Source: Pseudomonadota bacterium (GTDB taxonomy: Bacteria > Pseudomonadota > Gammaproteobacteria > UBA1113). From it: DNA of 43,300 nt. A program made the translations under genes and the position numbers. Within the stretch, counting starts at the first letter, position 1; each line of letters opens with the position of its first letter. Location of the stretch: assembly GCA_021781965.1 (NCBI GenBank), contig JAJXVU010000019.1, forward strand, positions 1-43,300, written 5' to 3'. Shown here in pieces: positions 9,701 through 17,956 of this stretch. Under the pieces are notes generated by a model. That model was given only the letters and a program-made list of their open reading frames with translations, searched no databases and had not been told where the DNA came from.

Positions 9701-12286
9701 TCACAAATTTCCTAATGCCCGCAATAAATCTTCAGTTAAACTTTTAATCTCTTGCTCTGATAAAAGTGCCCCTTCACAATTCTTTACCACAAAAATATCT
9801 TCTATGCGCTGACCTAAAGTGGCTATCTTTGCTTGTTGCAAATTAAGCTTATGCTCAGCAAATACCAAACCTATTTTAGCCAATAACCCAGGTCTGTCAT
9901 AAGAAATAATTTCGACTTCAGTTACATTTTGGTTTTCTTTATGGTGGCAGTGTATTTCGGTAATCATATTAGGCAATAATCGTTGTTTATGAAAGCGCCG
10001 ATTAAATGTAGGTGCGGCCTGATTGTTTTTTAATCCCAATAATGCCTCTTCTAAACGTTGAAGTAAATGTTCTTTTTTCTTAGAATAAGCTGTTTCGCGC
10101 AACAGATAGAAACTATCTAAAGCATAACCCTCTGTGGTAGTTAAAATATCGGCGGAGACTACGTTTAGATTTTCTTTTTCTAGCACATTGGTAAACAATG
10201 AGAACAAAAAAGGCCTATCCTTGCAATGGATAAATAATTCATAATGACCAAGCTTTGAATGATTGCTAAAGCAAAAAACAGCTTTATTTTCTTCTTGTTT
10301 TAAAATGAGTATCGTGTGTTTCGCAATGCTGGGAACGCTGTGATGTAAGAAATAAACTCCAGGCCAACTCTGCCATAATGAAAGGGCAGCAGTGGCCTCT
10401 ATGCCTTGTTTGGCTAATAACAACAGGCTTTTTTCTTTTTTGCGTGCTGTTTTTTTATCTATGGGTGACACGGCATAATCGCATTGTAAAGCTTTTGCGG
10501 TAGCTAGATATAGTTTTTTGAGTAAACTGTCCTTCCAACCATTCCATAAAGTAGGATTGGTAGCAGAAATGTCTGCAACCGTAAGTAAATACAATAACTT
10601 TAAGCGATTCAAATTGCCAACCGCTTTAGCAAAACTAATGATTACCGTTGGATCATGTATATCTTGCTTTTGCGCAACCATGGACATTAACAAATGATTT
10701 TTAACCAGCCAAACTAAATTGCCTTGTTCTTCGTTGCTTAATAAGCTCGCTAATCGACGACATAGGTCTATAGCCAGTTTTTCGCCGACTAAGCTGTGAT
10801 CTTCCATATGGCCTTTACCGCTATCGTGCAACAAAGCAGCTAAATAAAGCACTTGCGGTGATTGTATGCTAGGAATAAGTTCATGGCAAAGAGGATATTG
10901 CTCTTGATTAGACTTTAAATAAAATTTATCTATCATGGACGTTAATAGTAAAGTATGTTCATCTACGGTGTAACTGTGAAACAAACTGTGCTGTATTAAA
11001 CCGATTGCCAACTGTAATTCTGGTAAATAATGCGTTAAGTTGCCCCAAAGGCGCAATGTTTTAAGCAAATCATAAACATAGGGTGCTTTGTTAAATAGGC
11101 TTAAAAATAATCTTTGATTGGCTAGATCCAAAGACTTTTCTGATGAAATTGGATTAAAATCTATGGCCCTAATAACAGATAATGGGATGTTTTTAATATC
11201 AGTATCATTTTGGCAATTAAGCAGAATTTCTAGAGGATGTAAAGAGATTTCATCTGTAGAGTCCTCTGCCTTGTTTATTTTATCCATCCATTCGCAAAAA
11301 CTCTTCTCTAGAACATATTCATAACGCATCAATGTCAACACGGTATCATAATATTTTCTCATAAAATCACGTTGTGATTCTTTATAACGTTCAGCCAATT
11401 CGGATTGCATTTCAAAAGATAAACGGTCTTCATTCTTTCTGGCCAGCAAATGCAAACCAAAACGCACATGTGCCAGATACAAATAAGCCCGCGCTAATTT
11501 TTGACTTTCGTGATGGTTTAAAATGTCCTTTGTTTCTAATGTCTGAAGCACTGTTAGTAAATTACAGGGATTGTTTTCTTGAGGGAAGTGACCTGTTTCT
11601 TTAATAAAGGCATAGTGGCTACACCACAGTAAGGTTTGCATATCGCGCAATCCGCCCGGACTCTCTTTGATATTAGGCTCTAGGCAAAAAGCATATAAGC
11701 CTACAGTCTGATAACGTCGTTTCTGTTCTTCTTTTTTTTGCGTATAGAATTCTAGCGTAGACAATTGTAGGAAAAAATCACTTTGTGCACAAAAAGAATG
11801 GTATAAGTCTAGAGAGCCACTCAAATAGCGTTGATCCAGAATGCTGGTTAAGGTAGATAGATTTTCTTTACATAAGTCTCTAAGTTGTTCTTGCGTTGCG
11901 GTTATGGGAGATGCTTTTAGTTTTAGGTCCCACAAAATCTGCAGGAAAGTTTCTAAAGCGGGATCTTCTTTGATAGGCGTTTCTGTTAAGATGAGTATAT
12001 CAATATCTGAATAAGGATATAACTCTTTGCGTCCATACCCCCCCACGGCCAGTAAGCAGTGTTTCTTCAAAGAGCTCTGATAGCCTTGCCATAGATTTAT
12101 TAAGAGCGAATCTATAATATCAGTATAATGGTTTAATAAATCCAGGGCGTTTTTTTCTTTAGAAAAAGAACCATTCAGCGTAGTAATAATTTCTAGTAAT
12201 TTTTCTTTATAGTGATCTATCATAACTACTCGTCCATTATTGGAAGAAAAATTCATATTGGGTACATTAGAGTATATTCTATCCAT
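9701..12286 (-). CDS. glnD: Bifunctional PII uridylyltransferase / uridylyl-removing enzyme
   Basis: An 861-residue GlnD, which modifies PII signal proteins in response to glutamine and so controls nitrogen assimilation. Domains in order: a nucleotidyltransferase with GGYGRKELYPYSDIDIL (residues 82-98), the conserved SPGGLRDMQTLLW helix region, an HD hydrolase domain (AALLHDSGKGHMEDHS) for UMP removal, and two C-terminal ACT domains (CKDRPFLFSLFTNVLEKENL; YDRPGLLAKIGLVFAEHKLN). The first 21 residues are not conserved. The ATG at 12286 abuts an interspersed repeat copy whose minus-strand end reads AGGGAACGG; Met22 (12223), preceded by GGACGAG, is a credible alternative start. It lies downstream of the M20 peptidase on the same strand, 48 bp apart. 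Confidence 0.93.
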   Translation of the reverse strand: MDRIYSNVPNMNFSSNNGRVVMIDHYKEKLLEIITTLNGSFSKEKNALDLLNHYTDIIDSLLINLWQGYQSSLKKHCLLAVGGYGRKELYPYSDIDILILTETPIKEDPALETFLQILWDLKLKASPITATQEQLRDLCKENLSTLTSILDQRYLSGSLDLYHSFCAQSDFFLQLSTLEFYTQKKEEQKRRYQTVGLYAFCLEPNIKESPGGLRDMQTLLWCSHYAFIKETGHFPQENNPCNLLTVLQTLETKDILNHHESQKLARAYLYLAHVRFGLHLLARKNEDRLSFEMQSELAERYKESQRDFMRKYYDTVLTLMRYEYVLEKSFCEWMDKINKAEDSTDEISLHPLEILLNCQNDTDIKNIPLSVIRAIDFNPISSEKSLDLANQRLFLSLFNKAPYVYDLLKTLRLWGNLTHYLPELQLAIGLIQHSLFHSYTVDEHTLLLTSMIDKFYLKSNQEQYPLCHELIPSIQSPQVLYLAALLHDSGKGHMEDHSLVGEKLAIDLCRRLASLLSNEEQGNLVWLVKNHLLMSMVAQKQDIHDPTVIISFAKAVGNLNRLKLLYLLTVADISATNPTLWNGWKDSLLKKLYLATAKALQCDYAVSPIDKKTARKKEKSLLLLAKQGIEATAALSLWQSWPGVYFLHHSVPSIAKHTILILKQEENKAVFCFSNHSKLGHYELFIHCKDRPFLFSLFTNVLEKENLNVVSADILTTTEGYALDSFYLLRETAYSKKKEHLLQRLEEALLGLKNNQAAPTFNRRFHKQRLLPNMITEIHCHHKENQNVTEVEIISYDRPGLLAKIGLVFAEHKLNLQQAKIATLGQRIEDIFVVKNCEGALLSEQEIKSLTEDLLRALGNL

Positions 12287-12307
12287 CCGTTCCCTGACGG
12301 TCGCGGA
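12287..12307 (-). repeat. Interspersed GC-rich repeat, copy abutting glnD
   Basis: CCGTTCCCTGACGGTCGCGGA is a reverse-orientation copy of the GAGCCGCGACCGTYAGGGAGCGG family. It fills most of the gap between the M20 peptidase gene and glnD and directly abuts the proposed glnD ATG. Confidence 0.75.
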
Positions 12308-12334
12308 TGGTGAGAGTCGTTACGATCTATCAGG

Positions 12335-13756
12335 TCATTCATGCGCAGCTTCTGCAGCAATAACATGACTAATGCAACAAGTTAAGCGTTTTACCGCAGG
12401 AATGTGCAAAAACTCATTGGGTCCGTGCGCGTTGGAATGTGGGCCTAATATGCCGGTAATGAGAAATTGTGCTTTAGGAAATTTTTCACCTAACATGGCC
12501 ATAAACGGTATGCTGCCACCTTCGGCAATAGCAAGGGCTTCTTTGCCAAAATAGGCATGTGAAGCTTCATCCATTGCCTTTTTAAGCCAAGGCTCTAATA
12601 GCGGTGCATGCCAACCACTGCTGGTTTTCTGAAGGTCAAAAGTGACTTTAGCCTTATAGGGTGGATCGGCTGCTAAGATTTGTTTTAACTGTACAGCGGC
12701 TTTTTCTACATCGCAAGTAGGCGGCGTACGTATAGACAAGGTCAGGGTAGTATAAGGTCGCAATACATTGCTGGCATTTTCTAAAGAGGGTATGCCCTCG
12801 CAAGCGATGATCTCTAAAGCGGGGCGCCAAGTGCGATTTAACAGTAATTCGCTCATATTATCGTTAACGGGCTGAGCCTCACCACTGCGCGGAAAAGCTT
12901 TATAAACTTCATCGCCCAATACACTGGCGGCTAAACGCGTCTCTTTAATGCGTTGCTCGGGAATATTGACATGAAATGCCGATAATAAAATTTCACCGGT
13001 ATTTTTATTTTCAACACGGCTTAATAATTGCCTTATGATCCTAAAGCTAGAAGGCATAATACCGGAGCCATAGCCAGAGTGTACCCCTTCCGTTAATACT
13101 TCTACCCGCAGTGTGCCGGCTACAATTCCGCGCAGCGAAGTGGTATGCCAGAGTTGTTCGTAGTTGCCGCAGCCAGAATCTAAGCAGATGATAAGTTCTG
13201 GTGTTCCTATGTCTTGCTCTAATTCATCAATATAGTAGGGCAGATCAATACTGCCGCTTTCTTCGGAGTTTTCAATTAAAATAACGATACGGCTATGGGC
13301 TATATTCTGTGCTTTCAACGCTTTAATTGCTAAGATAGAAGCAAAAACAGCATAGCCATCATCGGCGCCACCACGGCCATACAATTTATCGCCTTTTAAT
13401 ACGGGCTCCCATGGGGATAAGCCCTCCATCCAGCCATGCATTTCCGGTTGTTTGTCGATATGGCCATACATCAATATTGTCTTGTCTAGTGTGCCAGGGA
13501 TTTCTATGAAGATAACCGGGGTACGCTTGGGCAATTGCAGTACTCGCAGTTCTAAGCCAGGAACCGCTTCTTTTTTAACCCAATCGGCGACTAATTTGAC
13601 GGCAGCATCAATATGGCCATGCTCTTGCCAATGGGCGTCAAAAGCAGGGGATTTATTGGGAATAGCAATAAATTTTTTTAAGGTAGGAATGATGTCATCT
13701 TCCCAAGATTGTTCGCATAAAGTGCGTATTTTGTCTGAATTAGGTAAAACGCTCAT
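12335..13756 (-). CDS. M20-family metallopeptidase (dipeptidase-like)
   Basis: A 473-residue zinc amidohydrolase/peptidase of clan MH, carnosinase-like subgroup. Metal-site motifs are seen in order: LMYGHIDKQPE (His plus catalytic Asp), YGRGGADDGYA (bridging Asp), LIENSEESGS (catalytic Glu and metal Glu), ICLDSG, and HSNAHGPNEFLH near the C-terminus. A lid/dimerisation domain (SLRGIVAGTLRVEV, VHSGYGSGIMPSSF) is inserted between them. It probably releases amino acids from di- or tripeptides in the cytoplasm; no signal peptide is visible. ATG 13756 is chosen because AGAAGGGG lies upstream at good spacing; the frame extends to 13807 without such a site. glnD follows on the same strand. Confidence 0.87.
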   Translation of the reverse strand: MSVLPNSDKIRTLCEQSWEDDIIPTLKKFIAIPNKSPAFDAHWQEHGHIDAAVKLVADWVKKEAVPGLELRVLQLPKRTPVIFIEIPGTLDKTILMYGHIDKQPEMHGWMEGLSPWEPVLKGDKLYGRGGADDGYAVFASILAIKALKAQNIAHSRIVILIENSEESGSIDLPYYIDELEQDIGTPELIICLDSGCGNYEQLWHTTSLRGIVAGTLRVEVLTEGVHSGYGSGIMPSSFRIIRQLLSRVENKNTGEILLSAFHVNIPEQRIKETRLAASVLGDEVYKAFPRSGEAQPVNDNMSELLLNRTWRPALEIIACEGIPSLENASNVLRPYTTLTLSIRTPPTCDVEKAAVQLKQILAADPPYKAKVTFDLQKTSSGWHAPLLEPWLKKAMDEASHAYFGKEALAIAEGGSIPFMAMLGEKFPKAQFLITGILGPHSNAHGPNEFLHIPAVKRLTCCISHVIAAEAAHE

Positions 13757-13830
13757 AATTAGGCCCCTTCTAATGTTATATAGACATTTTAGTCGTTTTG
13801 TGGCCATTTGTTAAGTAGCAATGTAAAAAA

Positions 13831-13874
13831 CTCCGCGACCGTCAGGTAACAGAGCCGCAACCGTTAGGGAGCGG
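13831..13874 (+). repeat. Interspersed GC-rich repeat, tandem pair
   Basis: Two direct copies: a partial CTCCGCGACCGTCAGG (13831-13846) and a full GAGCCGCAACCGTTAGGGAGCGG (13852-13874), in the 231-bp divergent gap between the M20 peptidase and the next + strand gene. Confidence 0.8.
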
Positions 13875-13987
13875 AAAGACTGGTTATACGCTAATCTAGC
13901 CAATAACAATGTGCGAATAGTTAAGTAAACACTTCCCATGCTCATAATTTGAGCTATACTTACAAAAAAGTATAACGGAGCACTGCT

Positions 13988-14218
13988 ATGGCCTCGTATG
14001 CATATAACCATGCTTTGAATGAAAATGAACATTTACATTATGATGAAGAAGAGCAACTACTTTCTGACATAGAAGACAAGTTTGATAAATCGATGGGTCG
14101 GTTAAATAAAAGCCGTGAACGCCGCACTCGCTTGTTATTAGATGACTACTTAGAGAAGAGACTCTATAAAGATTTGTACGATCCAGACTTAGGCGATAGC
14201 AACGTTTCTCATTTTTAA
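13988..14218 (+). CDS. Small acidic protein, PA3496-like (hypothetical)
   Basis: A 76-residue soluble, charged protein. The N-terminal half is acidic (NENEHLHYDEEEQLLSDIED) and the second half is a basic amphipathic helix (KSRERRTRLLLDDYLEKRLY) ending in DPDLGD. The acidic start plus a helix like DDYLEKRLYKDL resembles the small PA3496-type proteins of gammaproteobacteria, whose role is unclear; the match is by general look only. The start has GGAG 7 bp upstream, and a TATACT -10-like box at 13955-13960 would give a leader of about 20 nt. Other reading frames overlap this stretch on the minus strand, but this one has the ribosome-binding site and a family resemblance. Confidence 0.65.
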   Translation: MASYAYNHALNENEHLHYDEEEQLLSDIEDKFDKSMGRLNKSRERRTRLLLDDYLEKRLYKDLYDPDLGDSNVSHF

Positions 14219-14270
14219 GTTTCAGTGACAAGCCCTCTATGCTTTGCTACACTGTCTTCGGGAGGCAAGG

Positions 14271-15452
14271 GTGAATCAATTTTTTTTGCAATTTTACAAT
14301 CTACGCTGTGTGTTAAAGCGCTTTGGCGCCGATCGCTGTTTGTCACGCGCAGCGGAACTTAGCTTTACCACCTTATTGGCTATAGTACCGATGACGATGG
14401 TGGGCTTGGTTATTTTCACGGCTTTTCCCAAATTTGCCATTTTAGGCGATAAAGCCCAAGATTTTATTTTTGCCCATTTTGTCCCTTCCACGGGCCAGGT
14501 TATACAAAGCCAACTCAATTTATGGGTACAAAAAACGATACAATTATCCTGGCTAGGCATCATATCGCTGTTGGTGACAGCTATTTTTGTGCTATTCAGC
14601 ATAGAAAGTGCCTTTAATGCCATATGGCGCATCAAAAAATCACGCCATTTTATCGAAGGATTTTTTCTGTATTGGGGCATTTTAACCCTGGCACCGTTAT
14701 TGTTGGGAACGTGTATGCTGCTTTTTTCACATGCCTTTGCTTGGTCCGGACAAGAAACGGGATGGCATTCTGCGCTAGGAAGAAAATGGCTAAGTTCAGG
14801 GCTTATGTTTATTATAACTACATTGTGGTTTACATTATTATATCGTTTACTGCCTAACCGTATTTCTCCACTAAAATATTGTTTTATGGCGGGCTTAATG
14901 GCGGCATTGTTATTTGAATTGGCTAGGCAGGCCTTTGCTTTTTATATCGATCGCTTTTCAATTTATACTTTGGTGTATGGTGCCTTAGCAGTAATTCCTA
15001 TCTTTTTATTGTGGCTTTATTTATCCTGGACCATTGTGCTCTGGGGCGCTGAGTTATTGCAAATATTGCCTTATTGGCGCACACCATTGCCGCAAAGAAA
15101 GCAAACAGCTTTGTCTAGGGCTTTGTTATTGTTAAAGATTTTGCACGACAATAAATACCGCTATAATTATGAAGCCTGGTTAAAACATGCACCTAGCGAT
15201 GAATTGAATAATATTGAATCTTTAGAAGAGCAGCTAGAAGAAGCAGGCATCATTGGTTGTGTCAATAAAAAGATTAAATTAACCGTGAATTTAAACGAAT
15301 TGACCTTGTATCAGCTGATGGAAGCCATATATTATCCGGGCTTAAAAGCAGAAGAGCAGCGCCTAAGCAATAAAGCGGTGTTGGATGTATTGCAACAAGG
15401 TATTGTACATTTGAAAGAAGATTGGAATATGCCGGTGTTGAAAGGGATATAA
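14271..15452 (+). CDS. yihY: YihY/BrkB-type inner-membrane protein (UPF0761)
   Basis: A 393-residue integral membrane protein of the YihY/virulence factor BrkB family, of unknown biochemical function. Family hallmarks are visible: SRAAELSFTTLLAIVPMT in the first membrane segment, AFPKFAILGDKAQDFIFAHF, SIESAFNAIWRIKKSRH, YWGILTLAPLLLG and YGALAVIPIFLLWLYLSW. About six hydrophobic segments span residues 30-290. The C-terminal 110 residues are soluble and look like a small winged-helix-type domain (SRALLLLKILHDNKY, ELTLYQLMEAIYYPG), present in longer family members but not in the E. coli protein. The GTG start at 14271 has GGAGG 5 bp upstream; the frame could extend to a TTG at 14244 without such support. 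Confidence 0.88.
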   Translation: MNQFFLQFYNLRCVLKRFGADRCLSRAAELSFTTLLAIVPMTMVGLVIFTAFPKFAILGDKAQDFIFAHFVPSTGQVIQSQLNLWVQKTIQLSWLGIISLLVTAIFVLFSIESAFNAIWRIKKSRHFIEGFFLYWGILTLAPLLLGTCMLLFSHAFAWSGQETGWHSALGRKWLSSGLMFIITTLWFTLLYRLLPNRISPLKYCFMAGLMAALLFELARQAFAFYIDRFSIYTLVYGALAVIPIFLLWLYLSWTIVLWGAELLQILPYWRTPLPQRKQTALSRALLLLKILHDNKYRYNYEAWLKHAPSDELNNIESLEEQLEEAGIIGCVNKKIKLTVNLNELTLYQLMEAIYYPGLKAEEQRLSNKAVLDVLQQGIVHLKEDWNMPVLKGI

Positions 15453-15479
15453 ACGACGCATCTAGCCGTGGCGTTTTCC

Positions 15480-15502
15480 GAGCCGCGACCGTCAGGGAGC
15501 GG
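15480..15502 (+). repeat. Interspersed GC-rich repeat, consensus copy upstream of the FmdB gene
   Basis: GAGCCGCGACCGTCAGGGAGCGG, taken here as the reference form. It ends 17 bp before a perfect TATAAT (15520-15525), exactly where a -35 element would sit. Confidence 0.85.
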
Positions 15503-15519
15503 GTGGATGTGATATACGC

Positions 15520-15525
15520 TATAAT
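15520..15525 (+). promoter_or_regulatory. -10 box upstream of FmdB/DUF502
   Basis: TATAAT 27 bp upstream of the FmdB-family ATG (15552). The sequence at the -35 distance is the end of an interspersed repeat (GAGCGG), which does not match consensus. The promoter assignment therefore rests on the -10 box and position only. Confidence 0.45.
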
Positions 15526-15551
15526 TAATAGAACTTTAAAGAGGTAATACT

Positions 15552-15851
15552 ATGCCAGTTTATGAATACTGTTGTCAGAAATGCGGTCATTGCTTTGACG
15601 CTTTACAAGGCCTATCCGATACGCCTTTGGAAGAATGTCCGCAATGTAAGGAACTGAGTTTAGAAAAGCTAATCAGCGCGCCTATGTTTCAGCTCAAAGG
15701 CACGGGTTGGTATGAGACGGATTTTAAAAAGAAAAAAGAAGCGCCTGCAGCAAATAAAGATAGCGCACCGTCAGAAACTAAAGCCGATACATCTAAAACC
15801 GACACGCCTAAAAGCGATTCTGGCACCAAAAACAAAGAGAGCGGCGAATGA
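15552..15851 (+). CDS. FmdB-family zinc-ribbon protein
   Basis: A 99-residue protein starting MPVYEYCCQKCGHCFDALQ, with a second CPQC knuckle, so two CxxC pairs form a zinc ribbon, as in FmdB regulatory proteins. The core ends near GWYETDFKKKK; a low-complexity, Lys/Thr/Ser/Asp-rich tail (residues 62-99) follows, as is common in this family. FmdB proteins are proposed regulators, but their role in this operon context is unknown. The last bases overlap the DUF502 start (ATGA), so the two are translationally coupled. The FmdB-DUF502-aspS order is common in proteobacteria. Confidence 0.88.
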   Translation: MPVYEYCCQKCGHCFDALQGLSDTPLEECPQCKELSLEKLISAPMFQLKGTGWYETDFKKKKEAPAANKDSAPSETKADTSKTDTPKSDSGTKNKESGE

Positions 15852-16483
15852 GTAAACTAAAGGCCGGCCTGCAACGTCATTTTTTAGCGGGCTTATTGAT
15901 TTGGTTACCCATCTTAGCCACGGTTTGGGTAGTACATTTTATTGTGAATTTACTGGATCAAGTGTTATTGCTGCTGCCAGCCAGTGCTTCTCCCCGCGCT
16001 TGGCTGGGTGTCGATATCCCTGGTTTTGGCGTCATCGTCAGTTTACTCATACTCTTAGTGACAGGCATGCTTGCCGCCAACTTTTTTGGCAAGGGATTGT
16101 TTGCCTTGTGGGAACGTTTAGTGCATCGTGTGCCTTTAGTGAGAAGTATTTACGGCAGTGTTAAACAAGTCACTCAATCCTTCTTAGAACCCGGCGGCAA
16201 TTCTTTCAAAAAAGTGGTTTTAGTAGAATACCCACGGCGTGATATGTGGAGCATTGCTTTTCAGACTGCAGATAACTTTTCTGTAGCACGAGAACAATTA
16301 CCGCAAGATCATGTAATGGTATTTATTCCCACCACACCCAATCCTACCTCGGGATTTTTATTGATCGTTCCCGCCCATGAAGTCAAAGAAATGAATCTAT
16401 CGGTAGAAGATGCCATTAAGATGGTTATATCGCTGGGGGTAGTACAGCCTAAAAGAACCGAACCCAAACAGCCAAATTATTGA
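15848..16483 (+). CDS. DUF502 membrane protein
   Basis: A 211-residue protein with two N-terminal membrane helices (residues about 15-38 and 58-80) and a soluble cytoplasmic C-terminal domain. The family pattern is recognisable: RHFLAGLLIWLPILATVWVV, RLVHRVPLVRSIYGSVKQVT, FKKVVLVEYPRRDMWSIAFQ and VFIPTTPNPTSGFLLIVP. Function is unknown. In many proteobacteria the gene lies directly before aspS; here 1.4 kb including a U-box gene separates them. It overlaps the FmdB gene by 4 bp. Confidence 0.9.
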   Translation: MSKLKAGLQRHFLAGLLIWLPILATVWVVHFIVNLLDQVLLLLPASASPRAWLGVDIPGFGVIVSLLILLVTGMLAANFFGKGLFALWERLVHRVPLVRSIYGSVKQVTQSFLEPGGNSFKKVVLVEYPRRDMWSIAFQTADNFSVAREQLPQDHVMVFIPTTPNPTSGFLLIVPAHEVKEMNLSVEDAIKMVISLGVVQPKRTEPKQPNY

Positions 16484-16590
16484 TCATCACCGTGAATTTA
16501 TGCTAAAATCTTGACTATTAAGAATAATAGCCTTAGTGCTTTTATCTTATTGATTAATAAGTATAAATATAGTTTTAATAGAGGTAAATT

Positions 16591-17784
16591 ATGTCAGCCA
16601 CCAGTACGCGTATTTCTGCATTAGTCATGTCAATTCAACGCCTGAATCCAAATTATGAATTTGACGATCGGTATATAGATTCTATTAGCCTCACTATTAT
16701 GGAAAATCCAGTAAAAGCAGCAGACGGACAGCTTTATGATAAAACTTCTATTGAGGATTGGTTTAAGCAATGTAAGAGTGACCACAAAGCAATAATATCT
16801 CCCCTGACAGGAGAAGAATTAAAGAATGAAAACTTAGCTCCGGACGGTGAATTTAAAAAAGAAATACTAAATTATTTAAGGACTGTAGAAGCTAAACTAA
16901 ATAAGGCATCTTCTTCTAGCAGTAGCGCTTTACCTTCTTCTAGCAGCATGGACTTACCTTTACCAAAGCCAAATCTAATAACAAGACCTTTAAATTACAA
17001 ATTCGTAAATGCGCTTGATCTACTACCGACGATTCCTTCTGCTTCTTCTAGCAGTAGCGCTTTACCTTCTTCTAGTAGCAGCTCTTTCTTACATACACTT
17101 CCCCCCACATTTTTCTACAATGATGCTATAGTTATACCTAAACCACCGGCTGTTAATGTTTCACTTCGGGGTATTAAAGAGGAAAAACTTAGTTTTCATT
17201 TTATGGGGTCCGAATGCGGAGTTAAGTTACTTCTTCGATTGACTCTCAATCAATGGACAGAAGATTTTGTATCTACAATGGGCGCGCCGAAGGGGCATGT
17301 AGATATTGAAATGAAAAAAGCTCCATCGCACACGCTTCAACTTTGGGAAGCATTTCATGGATCTAGAAATCAAGAATGGAGACCAACTGCGAGTTATCAT
17401 GCTGCGAAACTCGGCTGTGTTATCGTCGTAACACTTGGCGAAGACTCAGACTTTAATGCTGAAATAACAGAGCTTAGGAATCATATTGAGTCTATAAGAA
17501 AATATCACCCCCGTGAAAGTAATTGCGCTATTATTTTGGTTGGGCTTGATGATATAAAAGATCCCTCTTTTAACCGAATGCCTCAGATAGACCGTTTAAA
17601 AAAGGAAGCCCAAAGATGTGGTATTGAAAAAGATATTCTTATTGTATCGGCAAGGACTGCCGCCAACTGTGACACACTTATGGCGCGGATTGAAGAAATA
17701 GTCATAAGAGATTATATACAGCTGAAACGCAATGAGGTGCCTAAAAATGTCTCCACCATCAGCGTACTTTGTCCAAGAAAATAG
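16591..17784 (+). CDS. U-box protein with a degenerate Rab-like GTPase domain (candidate effector)
   Basis: A 397-residue protein in three parts. Residues 31-104 look like a U-box E3 ubiquitin-ligase domain: DSISLTIMENPVKAADGQLYD, then a DWF helix, ISPLTGEEL and a closing helix. Residues 105-195 are a linker with two near-identical serine runs. Residues 199-376 follow a small-GTPase plan but with broken motifs: FMGSECGVKLLLRL in place of GxxxxGK[ST], FVSTMG like Rab switch I YISTIG, LQLWEAF in place of LQIWDTAG, VGLDD in place of GNKxD, and IVSARTAANC like the SAK motif. This suggests a Rab-shaped scaffold unlikely to bind GTP normally, fused to an E3 domain. AGAGGT precedes the ATG. It splits the usual DUF502-aspS pair. 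Domain calls are by eye; effector status is inference. Confidence 0.78.
   Translation: MSATSTRISALVMSIQRLNPNYEFDDRYIDSISLTIMENPVKAADGQLYDKTSIEDWFKQCKSDHKAIISPLTGEELKNENLAPDGEFKKEILNYLRTVEAKLNKASSSSSSALPSSSSMDLPLPKPNLITRPLNYKFVNALDLLPTIPSASSSSSALPSSSSSSFLHTLPPTFFYNDAIVIPKPPAVNVSLRGIKEEKLSFHFMGSECGVKLLLRLTLNQWTEDFVSTMGAPKGHVDIEMKKAPSHTLQLWEAFHGSRNQEWRPTASYHAAKLGCVIVVTLGEDSDFNAEITELRNHIESIRKYHPRESNCAIILVGLDDIKDPSFNRMPQIDRLKKEAQRCGIEKDILIVSARTAANCDTLMARIEEIVIRDYIQLKRNEVPKNVSTISVLCPRK
16909..17084 (+). repeat. Two copies of a serine-coding repeat in the linker of the U-box protein
   Basis: The stretch around 16909-16950 and that around 17041-17084 share an almost identical run coding for A-S5/6-A-L-P-S4/6 (the common core includes TCTAGCAGTAGCGCTTTACC). 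The two copies are about 130 bp apart and bracket a proline-rich segment. They look like a recent duplication within a flexible linker. Confidence 0.75.
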
Positions 17785-17880
17785 CACTATATAGAGGGGG
17801 CTCTGGGTCACCTATAGGCTTAAATATTTTATCCGCAATGCAATCGAGTTTTGTCATCGATGATCACACCCAACTAATCG

Positions 17881-17886
17881 TATAAT
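17881..17886 (+). promoter_or_regulatory. -10 box upstream of aspS
   Basis: Perfect TATAAT 70 bp upstream of the aspS ATG, in the 172-bp gap after the U-box gene. No good -35 is seen at 17 bp, so this is a partial match. If used, aspS does not depend on transcription through the U-box gene. Confidence 0.4.
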
Positions 17887-17956
17887 ATCATTGGTTTTTT
17901 AGCTCATTTAAGGTAAACTTTGCGGATTAAAAAACATATTTTAAATAGGATAAACC

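Noticed and set aside
13949..13976. TTGAGC-16-TATAAC as promoter of the small acidic protein
   Set aside because: Transcription would start after the GGAG site; the TATACT box at 13955 fits better, although its -35 is poor.
14294..14680. 128-codon minus-strand frame opposite yihY
   Set aside because: It is antisense to conserved YihY sequence, and no ribosome-binding site or family resemblance is seen.
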